Source of the DNA: Ceratopteris richardii
Taxonomy: Eukaryota; Streptophyta; Polypodiopsida; Polypodiales; Pteridaceae
DNA: 64,000 nucleotides
Assembly (NCBI GenBank): GCA_020310875.1
Contig: CM035444.1
Location: forward strand, 15,173,085 to 15,237,084
Direction: 5' to 3'
Below, piece by piece: positions 53,943-64,000 of this stretch. The notes below the pieces were generated by a model. That model saw only the letters and a program-made list of their open reading frames with translations, did no database searches and had not been told where the DNA came from. Within the stretch, counting starts at the first letter, position 1; each line of letters opens with the position of its first letter. The translations under genes and the position numbers were made by a program.

Positions 53943-56406
53943 GAGGTTTAGGGTGATACCATTCAGAATTTGCTACATCGGATCTTGCTCAATCGGATTT
54001 TTACTTGGTAAAAATTAGAGGATCTTGGCATGTCAGAAGCTACTCAATCGGATCCTGCTCATTCAAAATTTTCTCAATTGGACTTTTTTCACTCGAAAAA
54101 TGTTGGATTGATGTTTTTTCGCATGCATGGTGCTCTATCAAATTATTTGTGGTAAAAAATTTGTCAATGGAAAAGGGAAGGTGCAAAAATATTTTAAATC
54201 ACTGCATCGGTTTGTGGGCAAAATTGAAATCATTGTGCAAAATTTTCAACTGATATTATGAATCATGGAAAGGTGGTGTTATGTGTGTGAATAGTAGTGT
54301 CATAGGATTACTTGATGTTGGATTCGTGCTATCATAGTTGAGTCCTGCATTTGAAGCATGCTTGTACATGTCCAAAAGAAAGATGATTAGTCTCAGTTCT
54401 ATAGTTCTGAGCAGATACATGATAGAAATGAGGGGTAGAGCATGCAAGAAAGAAGTGATGGCTCGTAAAGAGGAATCTTCCACAGAAGAGAGTGACAGTC
54501 TATTACAGGAAGAAGAGGATGACACTCAAACTCCTACATCGACAAGCAAATTAACAAAGTTGCTTGTGGATCCCTTCACAAATTTTAAAGTAGAGATTGA
54601 CATGAGCACTCCATTGAATGCTATTTGGCTATAGCGTATTTCTTTGCTTGAGTTTGCATCACTACCTTGGGCAACTTGGAGACTTAATTACAATGCTAAG
54701 AGTCAAATGGACATCATAAAAAAAACTAAAGGGAAATTGTCCCAACAGGCAAAGTTTTCTCCTGAATTAATTGCAGAAGTTTTTAAATTACCCATTCTCA
54801 AGGAGCTAATTGTGCCTAAATGTTTTGAAGAGGCATTGAAGAATGAATTTGGTCCTTGTGAAGGAGGTTGCCAATATTACATGTTGAAAAATGCATCTTA
54901 TGCGCATAGAGAACAACTTAAATGGTATCTCGAGAGGTTATGCTTTATTAAATGCAATTATATATCTAAGGACAATTTTGTGCCATTATGTTGGGCAGAG
55001 AAAGGGGGAAGTGTGAGTTAGGCTCACTCGATATTTGATAGAATGTATAATGAAGTGTTCTCTTTAGATGAGTGGAAGACACAAGCTAATAGTAGATTAG
55101 GAGCATATCTTGTAGCATTATTTCAGTTTGTTCAAAAGGTCGAAAGGAACAAGGTTCTCTAGCCCAACATATAGGACCAAAAAGTTGATTCCCCAATTAT
55201 TAAAAAGAAGGATCAGGATAGTGTTAGAGAGGAGGACCAATTGAATGAAACATATAGTGATTTATTGAAGGCTGGATACAAAGTAGATGAGGTTGTTTTG
55301 GTGGTAAAGAGGTTGAAGGCCGAAACTTCTAAAGATATGCGTTTCCATGAAACACCAATTAATGTATGAGAAGATATCAAGCAACCCAAGATGGTGGGCA
55401 GAAGCTTTCAACTATCCAAAGAATTCAAATTGGAACCTGTGCTAAAAGCTATGGTGGATAAGGCCTTTGTACAACAGGTGTCTCAATCGAATCATGAAGT
55501 TAGTGTAGAAGTGTCTGAGATACAGCAGAAGTTGGATGAGGTGTACACATTTATAGTAAGGCAGGATGGCTTGTTGAAGGAATAGAAGTTACTTAATGAT
55601 ATACTAAACTCTGATGAGTATCAGTTGCTAAAGTCTCAAGTACAAAGCTTAGAGGAGGAATTGCAGAGGAAAATACAGGAGCATGAGGAAGTGTTGTCTT
55701 AGTTCCACCAACAACAAGCGGTGGAAATACTGAAAGTCAAGAAGTCCCTACAAGAGTTTGATGAGTGGACAGGGAAGATGCAACAAATGGTGGATACAGA
55801 GATGCAGAGCTTAGCTACATTGAACACAACCTTACAGGTGGAAAATGAAGTATTGAAGTCTAGAATCAAACCTTTACTCGTGCTGGAGAAACAGATGTTA
55901 TAGAATGAGGAAGTGGAAATGGATGCAGTGCTAATGTCTGAAATGGATATGATGACTCTCAAGCAGTAGATGCATAAGTGCATGTAGGATTTATGGACAT
56001 GAATTAAAGAAAGATTACAAGCAGTTATCAGGTATGCATTTGAGCAGATACATGATGGCTTTGCATCAGTATATGAGAGTCAACTGACACAAGTGATTGA
56101 GTAGTATAAAAGTGAAAAGGAAATGTTGCTTCAGCAAATTGCAGATCATAAAGAGCAGCTTGTTCAACACACTCTGGATAAAGAGTTGGATGATTTGGTT
56201 CAACTTCAAGACAAGGTAGTTTCAGAAAAGATTGTGGAGCAAGAAGATATGCAAGTTGAAGCAGATCAAGTTCAAGAAAATACTAAGATTGTAGAGGAAT
56301 TTCAGTAAGAAGATTTCAATAGAGACCTTAGTCTTATAGTTTATGATCAAGGGATTGTGAATTCGGCCTTGATTTTGGGAAAAATCCTCCACCGGGTAGT
56401 GCCAAG
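53943..56406 (+). pseudogene. Gypsy-3 post-pol coiled-coil ORF, unknown protein
   Basis: Fragments from about 54338 to 56308 form one decayed ORF in element orientation. The N-terminal part has acidic/serine-rich MARKEESSTEESDSLLQEEE. A globular part follows (EFASLPWATWRLNYNAKSQ, ELIAEVFKLPILKELIVPKC, REQLKWYLERLCFIKCNYI). From about 55390 a long coiled coil follows (VSEIQQKLDEVYTFIVRQD, LQSQV-type heptads, LVQLQDKVVSEKIVEQED). About ten stops interrupt it. No membrane segment is seen. Its place and its order (globular, then coiled coil) resemble the extra ORF of Gypsy-1, but I see no clear sequence match between them. Confidence 0.5.
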
Positions 56407-56953
56407 TGTTGAGGGATGAGAAATTGGAAGTTAAAGTGGTTAGTTGAAATTTTTCTAACTTTGATGTTGTTGACTCAAAGTTTGCTAAATCCATATTTTG
56501 GTCAATCAGATATTTAAAAAGAAATAGTTATAATTCAATTAAGGGGAATGTCATGGGATATGATCATTGTAATCTTGCTTGCAAAGATAAGTAAGGGTAG
56601 AGGAAGCATCTTGCGAGAGGATGAATACCGAGAGAAGTGAAAAAGTCTCAGTTCTTGTAATTGCATAGGCTACGAGTGATCAGACCTGACAAGTTTAATC
56701 AAGTAGAAGTAGTAATTCTCTTCTATTAGTCTAATTCTTGTATTTCAAAGACATTTTGTGAAGTATTTCATTCTCATCCATTTGCACAGACATGTATTGT
56801 TTCCTGTTCTGAACATAAATGTTCTATACTTGCATTATGGTTTTTTGAGTGTGGTAAAACTGAAATTCTGTATGTGAGAAGGTTTTTGTGCTAGGATTTG
56901 TTCATGAGAGTACATTTTTTGAGCCATTAGATATGTGTTCTTGAACCCCAAGA
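56407..56953 (+). repeat. Gypsy-3 3' LTR
   Basis: 547 bp, TGTTGAGGGATG to CCCCAAGA (terminal CA mutated to GA), followed by the duplication cttgt at 56954-56958. Confidence 0.9.
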
Positions 56954-56958
56954 CTTGT

Positions 56959-57886
56959 TTCAATCCGCCTCATCATATTTTTTCTACCTTTCAGTTGGAA
57001 CCCTTGTTTCCCCTTATTACTTCCTCTTTCTTGTTGCTTCAACCAAAATGGTTGACTTTTCTTCAACCTTGGATTTATTTCTAGATTCTACTTCCATTCA
57101 GAGTCCTTCTTTGTCAGCCTTTTGGAATGCTTCTACAACAATTTCCTCCCTCCTCTTGCAATGATCTTCCTCTTCACCATCAATATCCAAGTTGATTGGA
57201 GGATCTAGCTGCTTGAGAACTTGAGTAAAAAATAAAGTTCTCTAGAACTTTGACCACACTCCGCCTAGTTACAAGTGGCTCAATCGAGAATAACAAATTC
57301 AATATGAATCGAGGCTTCGTTTACAACATTTGAGGTCTCTCAAATAGCCTCTTGGTTTCTTGGTGAATTTTTTGAAACATAACCTTGGCCCAAGTTATGT
57401 GGTTGTTGACTTCAGAGGCTTCATGCAAAAGGAATAGAGATATTGAGAAAAATTGTAGGGTTTAGTTTGTAAATTGACTAGACTCGTCACAAATCACAAC
57501 CCCATATGTGCAAAAGTGAAGACACATGTAGTTGGGCAAACTCGAATTCTCATAATCATGGCTTTCCAAAAATGTGCTTCCTCGCTTGGCATAAGGGCCA
57601 CAAAAAACAAAAGACTCCTTTGTGGCTCAATTGTAGTTGTTGTCCCATAACTTCAATACTCAATATAAGTGTCGGCTCAAACCATTGATTGATGATGAGA
57701 TGGAATGCAGGAAGGTTCTCCCCCTCCTCCACCAATTGTGCATTCATTTGCTCCAAGAAATGTACCATAATGTTGTGCAAAAGAATTGCTTGCTAGTTGA
57801 TCACATTATTTTCAAGAAGGTTATGCCCTATCAATCATTGCATGTGAACTGAAAAATCCCTACTAGGTAGTTGTGAATGATGTAGA
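56959..57886 (-). pseudogene. Degenerate minus-strand coding relic, right of Gypsy-3
   Basis: The minus strand has an open piece at 57780-57556 (MHNIMVHFLEQMNAQLVEEG, then HLIINQWFEPTLI). A series of short pieces follows: NVVNEASIHIEFVILD, AECGQSSRELYF, and a basic stretch LKGRKNMMRRIETS ending at the Gypsy-3 target site. Removing Gypsy-3 places it in line with the coiled-coil pieces at 30715-29860. I infer the remnant of a retroelement accessory ORF. No domain is recognised. The last five bases (57882-57886, gtaga) should be the Copia-4 target duplication. Confidence 0.4.
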
Positions 57887-59159
57887 TGTTGGAGCAAGTC
57901 TATGACAAGCCTAAGTATTGGCTTGAGTCCCACAAAGTCATAGAAAAAGCCTTAAAATGAAGACTATGTAAAGTTCACTTGTGAACTACCTCTTGTAACT
58001 TTTGAAGAGTTTACTTAATGTAAAAGTAAGAGAATCTTAAGTGGTTGAGTCCACTTGATCAAGAATGGAAAGAGGAGCCACGAATTTGTGATTTGTGGTA
58101 GGTAGAGAATCAAATCAATCATTGATTGATTGGAGAGTGATTGAGGGAAGTTAGCCTCCCAAACTCAACTATAAATAGATGGCAGTTTTAGTCGTGGTTA
58201 GAGAGACCTATGTGAAGACCTCCAAGAGCTGAGCTTTACGCCATATCAAGGTGTGATTACAAGGCACACATATGTATCAGTAAGTCATTGTATTGTACAA
58301 GCAATATACTTTCATTTTCATGATTATTTGAGTTCATCTTTCCATGTTCTTGTGAAGTGTACTACTCACTGCCATTACTCTCAGTTTTTCTCAGTCAGCT
58401 TGCAGAGATGTTTTCTCTGAGCTTGGTGCATCCTTTTCAGTGATTTAACTTGGTAAAGTTAGCTCTATAAGTCTACTATATTCTCACAAGTTTTCATGTC
58501 ATTTCAATGTTGCAATCTTCAATTATGTTCATTTGAAGTCAACAGGGTCTGTTCATCTTCACTTCTCTGTCAGGTACCTGACTTTTTCACTCATCGTGTC
58601 AGAGGTGTTTCTCAGTGGTTACTTATCCAAATTCAGTCACTTAAAGCGTGTTGGATTTCGCTTACTATTTAGTATAACCATACAAATTTTCATAGTCATT
58701 GGATTCCTACATTTTGAGTTATGTTGATTTTTCTGCTCACTGGTCTCAAACTGTAGCAGCCCGTGAAAATCGGAATGATGTCATCACTTGTTAAAACTCA
58801 TTCTCAGTGTGTGGTTTATTATTTTTTATGAGATTACTCTTGAAAGTTAGCTCTTTAAGCTACCTAGACTTCCTCAAGAGGAATTAAGCTAATTGCTGCT
58901 GTGCTCAGAGAATTATGTAAAACACTGGACAGGTATATGAACCAAGAATAGCAAGTTTTCACCTTTGAGCTAACTCCAACTTATCTGTTTTGATCTATCT
59001 TTTTGAGAGTGATCTTCCAAGGTACATAGGGTGTCTAATACATCCATTGGCAAGCTAAAAGCGCCCACCATATACTTCTGGAGTTCATTTGGCTGGTGTA
59101 GATCAAGGATTTTGCAACACCTCTTCATCTTCAAGCACATACCTATCCATCTCTTCACA
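57887..59159 (+). repeat. Copia-4 5' LTR
   Basis: 1273 bp from TGTTGGAGCAAG to CTTCACA, long for a copia LTR. A tataaata box is at 58170-58177. One base separates its end from the primer site. Confidence 0.9.
58170..58177 (+). promoter_or_regulatory. TATA box candidate of Copia-4 LTR
   Basis: The motif ctataaatagatgg, also present in the 3' LTR at about 63696. Promoter role is inferred from its place about 280 bp into the LTR. Confidence 0.5.
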
Positions 59160-59160
59160 G

Positions 59161-59172
59161 TGGTATCAGAGC
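59161..59172 (+). promoter_or_regulatory. Copia-4 primer binding site (initiator Met tRNA type)
   Basis: tggtatcagagc, one base after the LTR. Confidence 0.92.
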
Positions 59173-59185
59173 AAGGTTGGACAAC

Positions 59186-60230
59186 ATGGCAGATGGACTT
59201 CCTTCATCAATTGACAAATTAGACACAGGTAACTACTCAGCTTGGTCATTAAGAATGGAAGCCTATCTCCAAGGTAGAAGTTTATATGGTTATGTGGTTG
59301 GAGATGAAGTTATGCCAAGTTTCAGGAACAAAAGTCAACCAACACAAGAAGAGCACGAAAGATTGAGCACATGGTGCTCCAAGGATGCACTTGCAAGGTC
59401 TTATCTCCTCAACTCTATCTCAGATTTTTTTGTTGCCTCACATTAGAAGTTGTAAGACATCTCAGGAAGTGTGGGATGCACTTGAAGCTTTCTTTTCTTC
59501 AAGTACTAAAGCTAGGAAGCATCAACTATGGCTTGATTTCACAACTCTCAAGAAGGCTCCGAAACAAAATGTGATTGATTTTGTCACAAAGCTCAAGGAC
59601 ATAGCGGATCAGTTGGGAAGCATTGGAGAGGTAATAGATGAAGAGCAAATTTTAAGGCAGGTCATCAATGGCTTGAAGGCAGATGACAAGTGGGAAGCAT
59701 TCACCACAGCTATGGATTTGTACATGGACATGCATGTACCTGATTTCAACACACTCATTGGACAACTACTTACTCAAGAGGCAAAGCTTATAAAAAATGG
59801 AGAAAGCTCTAAAGGTAATCAATCTTCAGCTTTATACACGGATTAAAGCAAGTCTAAAGATAACAAAGGAAAGGCAAAGAAAGTGGATGATGAAGCAGGT
59901 ACATATCAAGTTAACTATGCAGGTAGAGGAAGAGGAGGTAGACAAGGCAGGGGGAGATCCCAAGACTCCAGCTCATGTTCTATTTGTGGATTAACTAATT
60001 ATACAACTGAAAATTGCTTTAGGAATTCCAGGAATCAAAGAGGTAGAGGATACAATAGAGGAAGTTATGGCTACTCAAGAGGAAGGTTCAACAACTACCA
60101 TGGCAACTACAACAACTACAATCATTCAAACTATCAAGGAGGCTACAAAAGAAGGAGAGACTACAATAACTACACAGAAGACTCAAACAAAGAGGATTCG
60201 TTATTGATCATGAACATGGCTATGCCACAA
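59186..60230 (+). pseudogene. gag: Copia-4 gag
   Basis: ATG at 59186 (MADGLPSSIDKLDTGNYSAW), 13 bases past the primer site. A frameshift falls in a run of seven T (59425-59431): before it the frame reads SISDFFVASH and stops, after it IFLLPHIRSCKTSQEVWDAL. So a one-base slip is the likely cause. The UBN2-type domain continues (QLWLDFTTLKKAP, IGEVIDEEQILRQVINGLK). TAA at 59844-59846. The tail is rich in R/G/Y/N (GRGRGGRQGRGRS, NYNNYNHSNYQGG) around a knuckle-like CSICGLTNYTTENC, in which the GH histidine is Y. Confidence 0.88.
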
Positions 60231-61394
60231 GGTAAATCTGATGAGCATGTTTTCTACATAGATTCAGGTTGTTCAAATCATGTGGCAGGAAATGTGGCAC
60301 TCCTATCAGATTTAGAAGATCCAAGGAATAAGCATGAGGTACAAACAGGAGATGATACAAAACATCCTGTGGAGAAAATAGGCAATGTCAAAGCACTTGA
60401 TGGAAACATCAACCTACTCAGTAAGGTACTCTATGTCCCTACCATTACAAAGAATTTGATAAGTGTTTGGCAGATAGTAGAGAAAGGGTTGCAAGTCAGG
60501 TTCACAAAAGCAGGAGCATTTGTTGAAGATCTAAGTCAAGGATTCAAAAAAATTTCAAAAGGTGAAAAGACAGGTAGATTGTTCACATTTGAATTACAGG
60601 ACACTAGAAACATTGCTCTCTTTAATTATGGTAGTCAGACACTCACATAATTGGAAGTATGGCACAAAAGGTTAGCACATATTGGTGAAAGGTCATTAAA
60701 GCAAATTTGTAGGGACCAAAGTGTACTTGGACTCCCTAGTTTGTCAAGACAACATATGATTTATAAGTGTAGTGCATGTCAATTTGGAAAGTCTCACAGG
60801 TTACCATTCATGAAGAAAGGTTATATGCATGGAGATCTCTTGGAGTTGGTTCATACAGATGTATGGGGACCTAGCAAGGAAGCTTCAATATCTGGATCAA
60901 GGTATTATGTTTCCTTTATTGATGATTGCAGCAGATGGACTATCCTATTCTTTATGAAACACAAAGATGAAGTTTTTTCATGTTTCAAAAGATATTTGGC
61001 TCTTGTGGAGAATCAAACACGTAAATCACTAAAAAGGCTAAGGTCAGATGGAGGGGGAGAATACTTCTCCCATGAGTTTGATTCTTTTCTTCAAGAAAGA
61101 GGAATCAAAAGAGAGGTAACTACAAGGTACACTCCTGAGCAAAATGGAGTGGCAGAAAGGAGGAATAGGACAATTGTTGAAGCTGCAAGGTCTATGTTAA
61201 ATGAAAAGCATTTACCTAATTACTTATGGGTTGAGGCTGTATCTACAACCACTTACTTGATTAACAGGTTGCCTTCAAAATCCCTTGATGGGATGACTCC
61301 ATATGAGGCTTGGAATGGAAGAAGACCAAGCTTAGATCATTGTAAAATTTTTGGATGTAGACCAAGCTTTTGCTCATGTTCCTTCACAGGTTAG
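60231..61394 (+). pseudogene. pol: Copia-4 protease and integrase
   Basis: In phase with gag. The protease active site FYIDSGCSNHVAGN is near 60255, followed by LLSKVLYVPTITKNLISV. One TAA at 60648-60650, then the integrase zinc region WHKRLAHIGERSLKQI...CSACQFGK. The core has VHTDVWGPS, LRSDGGGEYFS and PEQNGVAERRN, so all three acidic residues are kept. The frame ends at KIFGC followed by a frameshift near 61350; the polyprotein continues one frame over as AHVPSQVRGKMDPKAERC. Confidence 0.92.
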
Positions 61395-63378
61395 AGGCAA
61401 GATGGATCCAAAGGCAGAAAGGTGTGTATTTATTGGATATGACAACAATCAAAAGGGCTACAGGTTATACAACCCTACCAACAAAGGATTCTTGGTAAGC
61501 AGAGATGTAGGTTTTGATGAGAACAATTCATGGTATGAAGATTCATGCAGGAAGGTCAATTTACCATATAATCTTGAAGAAGATTTTCCAAAGCTTGGTA
61601 GAGAACAGCCAAAGATTGAAGAACAAGACACCTCAGAGGATGATGAAGAATCTCAAATGGAAAAGATCAAAGCATGGAAGTCTAAAGGTAAAGCAAAATT
61701 ACAGGAACTTGGACATGAGGCAGAATCATCACATCATTGCCTAAGAAGATCTATGAGGGAAAAGAAAAAACCAGAAAGGTATGGGTCTGACACCTCATTA
61801 GTAACTAAACAATCTATCTACATAGCACATGACATAAACCAAGAGGAGCCATCATCATTTGAAGAGGCCAAAGAAAAAACAGAATGGAAGCATGCAATGA
61901 AGGAAGAGATTGAAGCCCTTGAGGAAAACAACACTTGGGATTTGGTGCCCAAGACTTCATCCATGAAGGTAATAGGCTCAAGATGGGTCTATAAACTCAA
62001 GAAGAATTCTGATGGTTCAATTAACAGGTATAAGGCAAGGCTTGTAGCAAAAGGCTTTGCACAAACTCAGGGAATTGATTATGAGGAGACTTTCTCTCCT
62101 GTGGCAAAGATGCCTACTATTAGGGTTTTGCTTAGTATTGCCTCTTCCAAGAATTGGAAGATACTTCAACTAGATGTAAAGAATGCATTCTTGAATGGTT
62201 GGATAACAGAAGAGGTATATATGGCACAACCACCTGGTTTTGAGAATCAAGTTTATCCTGATTATGTGTGTAAACTTAACAAAGCATTGTATGGTCTCAA
62301 GCAAGCTCCAAGAGCTTGGAATTTCAGGCTTGTTTCATTCTTGCAAGACAAAGGCTTTCAACCAAGCAAGGCAGATCCTTCACTCTTTATTAAAAAGAGT
62401 AATTCTGAGGTCATCTACTTATGTGTATATGTAGATGATATTATATTGACAAGAAATGATGCAGATGGTATGAAGAAGATCAAAGATCAGATGAGAGAAG
62501 AGCTCAAGATAAGTGATTTGGGTTCACTTACCTACTTCCTAGGTTTGGAAGTTGTCTACAAAGATCATGGTTTGTTTCTCACTCAAAGAAAGTACATTAA
62601 GGACATGTTGGCAAAATTCAAGATGCAAGATTGTAAGATTGCAGGTACTCCAATGGAGGTCAATCACAAATTGAGCTCACATGAAGATGAACTCATAGAG
62701 GACATCACATCATATCAAAGTCTAGTGGGTAGTCTCAACTATGCCACATTGACAAGAGTAGATATATGTTACAGTGTGAGTCTGCTAAGCCAATTTATGC
62801 ACACACCAAGGAAACCACATATGGATGTTGCCAAAAGGATTCTCAAGTATCTCAAAGGAACCATAAATGAAGGACTTTATTATCCTTATGTATCTGATTT
62901 AGGTTTGAATCTATTTTCTGATGCAGATTGGGCTGGCTCCAAGATAGATAGAAGGAGCACTTCAGGTTATCTTACCTTTGCAGGTTCAAAGCTTATTTCA
63001 TGGTCATCCAAGAAGCAACCCACAGTTGCTCTCTCTCCTACTGAAGCGGAATATAGAGGTCTTGCAATAGCTACACAAGAAGCTATGTGGATGAAGACAT
63101 TATTCAAAGATCTTGGATTGGAGTTTGGAACTCCAACTATTTTTGGTGACAATATGAGTTCTATTCATTTGGCTGCTAATCCTATTTTTCATGCAAGGAC
63201 TAAACATATTGAAGTTCATTATCACTATGTACGAGAAAAGGTTCTAAGCAAAGAGATTCAAATATCATATGTGTCCACTCATCAACAATGTGCAGATATT
63301 CTAACCAAAGCATTGGATGGTACAAAGCTTTGCAAATTCAAGACTATGATTGGTTTACAGGTAATCTTGGAAGATTGA
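61351..63378 (+). CDS. pol: Copia-4 RT and RNase H part of pol
   Basis: 675 open codons with no stop; the opening ATG is only the first after the frameshift, not a true start. The integrase C-terminus (RCVFIGYDNNQKGYRLYNP) and a charged linker lead to [51 protein letters not shown] and the catalytic YVDDIIL. RNase H has FSDADWAGSKIDRRSTSGY, LSPTEAEYRGLA, GDNMSSIHLAANP and HARTKHIEVHYHYV, with the end DILTKALDGTKL. All main catalytic positions are present, which fits its low LTR divergence. Confidence 0.92.
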   Translation: MDVDQAFAHVPSQVRGKMDPKAERCVFIGYDNNQKGYRLYNPTNKGFLVSRDVGFDENNSWYEDSCRKVNLPYNLEEDFPKLGREQPKIEEQDTSEDDEESQMEKIKAWKSKGKAKLQELGHEAESSHHCLRRSMREKKKPERYGSDTSLVTKQSIYIAHDINQEEPSSFEEAKEKTEWKHAMKEEIEALEENNTWDLVPKTSSMKVIGSRWVYKLKKNSDGSINRYKARLVAKGFAQTQGIDYEETFSPVAKMPTIRVLLSIASSKNWKILQLDVKNAFLNGWITEEVYMAQPPGFENQVYPDYVCKLNKALYGLKQAPRAWNFRLVSFLQDKGFQPSKADPSLFIKKSNSEVIYLCVYVDDIILTRNDADGMKKIKDQMREELKISDLGSLTYFLGLEVVYKDHGLFLTQRKYIKDMLAKFKMQDCKIAGTPMEVNHKLSSHEDELIEDITSYQSLVGSLNYATLTRVDICYSVSLLSQFMHTPRKPHMDVAKRILKYLKGTINEGLYYPYVSDLGLNLFSDADWAGSKIDRRSTSGYLTFAGSKLISWSSKKQPTVALSPTEAEYRGLAIATQEAMWMKTLFKDLGLEFGTPTIFGDNMSSIHLAANPIFHARTKHIEVHYHYVREKVLSKEIQISYVSTHQQCADILTKALDGTKLCKFKTMIGLQVILED

Positions 63379-63400
63379 AGACCTCAAGCATACTTGGCTT

Positions 63401-63410
63401 GAGGGGGAGC
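63401..63410 (+). promoter_or_regulatory. Copia-4 polypurine tract
   Basis: gagggggagc directly before the 3' LTR. Confidence 0.85.
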
Positions 63411-64000
63411 TGTTGGAGCAAGTCTATGACAAGCCTAAGTATTGGCTTGAGTCCCACAAAGTCATAGAAAAAGCCTTAAAATGAAGACTATGTAAAGTTC
63501 ACTTGTGAACTACCTCTTGTAACTTTTGAAGAGTTTACTTTAATGTAAAAGTAAGAGAATCTTAAGTGGTTGAGTCCACTTGATCAAGAATGGAAAGAGG
63601 AGCCACGAATTCGTGATTTGTGGTAGGTAGAGAATCAAATCAATCATTGATTGATTGGAGAGTGATTGAGGGAAGTTAGCCTCCCAAACTCAACTATAAA
63701 TAGATGGCAGTTTTAGTCGTGGTTAGAGAGACCTATGTGAAGACCTCCAAGAGCTGAGCTTTATGCCATATCAAGGTGTGATTACAAGGCACACATATGT
63801 ATCAATAATTCATTGTATTGTACAAGCAATATACTTTCATTTTCATGATTATTTGAGTTCATCTTTCCATGTTCTTGTGAAGTGTACTACTCACTGCCAT
63901 TACTCTCAGTTTTTCTCAGTCAGCTTGCAGAGATGTTTTCTCTGAGCTTGGTGCATCCTTTTTAGTGATTTAACTTGGTAAAGTTAGCTCTATAAGTCTA
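63411..64000 (+). repeat. Copia-4 3' LTR, cut by window end
   Basis: First 590 bp of the LTR, matching 57887 onward with changes such as one extra T near 63540, aattt/aattc, acgcc/atgcc and ttttcag/tttttag. Confidence 0.93.

Larger units (their letters stand above)
30753..56953 (+). mobile_element. Gypsy-3: old Ty3/gypsy element carrying two nested insertions
   Basis: LTRs at 30753-31318 and 56407-56953 are flanked by cttgt (30748-30752 and 56954-56958). Gypsy-4 sits in gag (31890-44585) and Copia-3 downstream of integrase (48857-53937). Without them the element is about 8.4 kb: gag, protease, RT, RNase H, integrase, then a coiled-coil ORF of unknown function. The LTRs differ at about 12 percent by eye, the highest value in the window. 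Catalytic residues of RT and integrase are lost, and stops and frameshifts are frequent throughout. Confidence 0.92.
57887..64000 (+). mobile_element. Copia-4: Ty1/copia element, right end outside the window
   Basis: 5' LTR of 1273 bp, primer site tggtatcagagc, gag, protease, integrase, RT, RNase H, polypurine tract, and the first 590 bp of the 3' LTR. The two LTRs differ by about five substitutions and one base in the shared 590 bp, the lowest divergence in the window. The polyprotein is nearly continuous: two in-frame stops and two frameshifts. It is the youngest element here. Confidence 0.93.

Noticed and set aside
413..64000. Endogenous pararetrovirus
   Set aside because: Every RT region is accompanied by LTRs, integrase relics or copia/gypsy gene order, and no movement-protein or virion-type gene was seen.

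Overview
The window looks like a gene-poor stretch of a large land-plant nuclear genome. The evidence is a dense stack of plant-type LTR retrotransposons: copia elements primed by initiator-Met tRNA, a chromodomain-bearing gypsy element, and two long gypsy elements whose primer site resembles the tRNA-Asp type known from Athila-like plant elements. A captured fragment resembling a plant Argonaute supports this. A gymnosperm or fern is plausible from the nesting and element size, but that is inference. No intact host gene was found.

Almost every base belongs to one of eight elements, named here by order. Left block: Copia-1 (413-17440, +) has Gypsy-1 (867-14107, +) inserted inside its 5' LTR. 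Middle block: Copia-2 (17759-29031, -) carries the chromovirus Gypsy-2 (19814-26509, -) inside its pol gene. Right block: Gypsy-3 (30753-56953, +), the most decayed, carries Gypsy-4 (31890-44585, +) inside its gag gene and Copia-3 (48857-53937, -) downstream of pol. Copia-4 (57887 to beyond the end, +) closes the window. Seven of the eight elements have matching 5-bp target-site duplications (TSDs): tgatg, tatag, ttctt, gtaca, cttgt, atgca and aattt. The right end of Copia-4 lies outside. Sequence outside the elements is limited to 1-412, 17446-17753, 29037-30747 and 56959-57886. The last two appear to be one minus-strand coding relic split by Gypsy-3.

LTR divergence counted by eye fits the nesting. 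Gypsy-3 LTRs differ at roughly 12 percent and the Copia-2 and Copia-3 pairs at about 10 percent. Gypsy-2 is about 3 percent, Gypsy-4 about 2.5, Copia-1 about 2, Gypsy-1 about 1.6 and Copia-4 about 1.

The most unusual biology is in the sister elements Gypsy-1 and Gypsy-4. Both have a leader filled with short palindromic repeats that differ in sequence but share the self-complementary core ATCGCGAT. Their pol encodes two successive H2C2 zinc modules before the integrase core and a second retropepsin-like domain after it, in addition to the usual protease before reverse transcriptase. Gypsy-1 has about 4 kb of further coding sequence of unknown function between pol and the 3' LTR. In Gypsy-4 that region is replaced by an inverted copy of the second protease segment, a run of 28 A, and a piece of an Argonaute PIWI domain. 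All elements carry stop codons or frameshifts; Gypsy-4 pol and Copia-4 are the best preserved.
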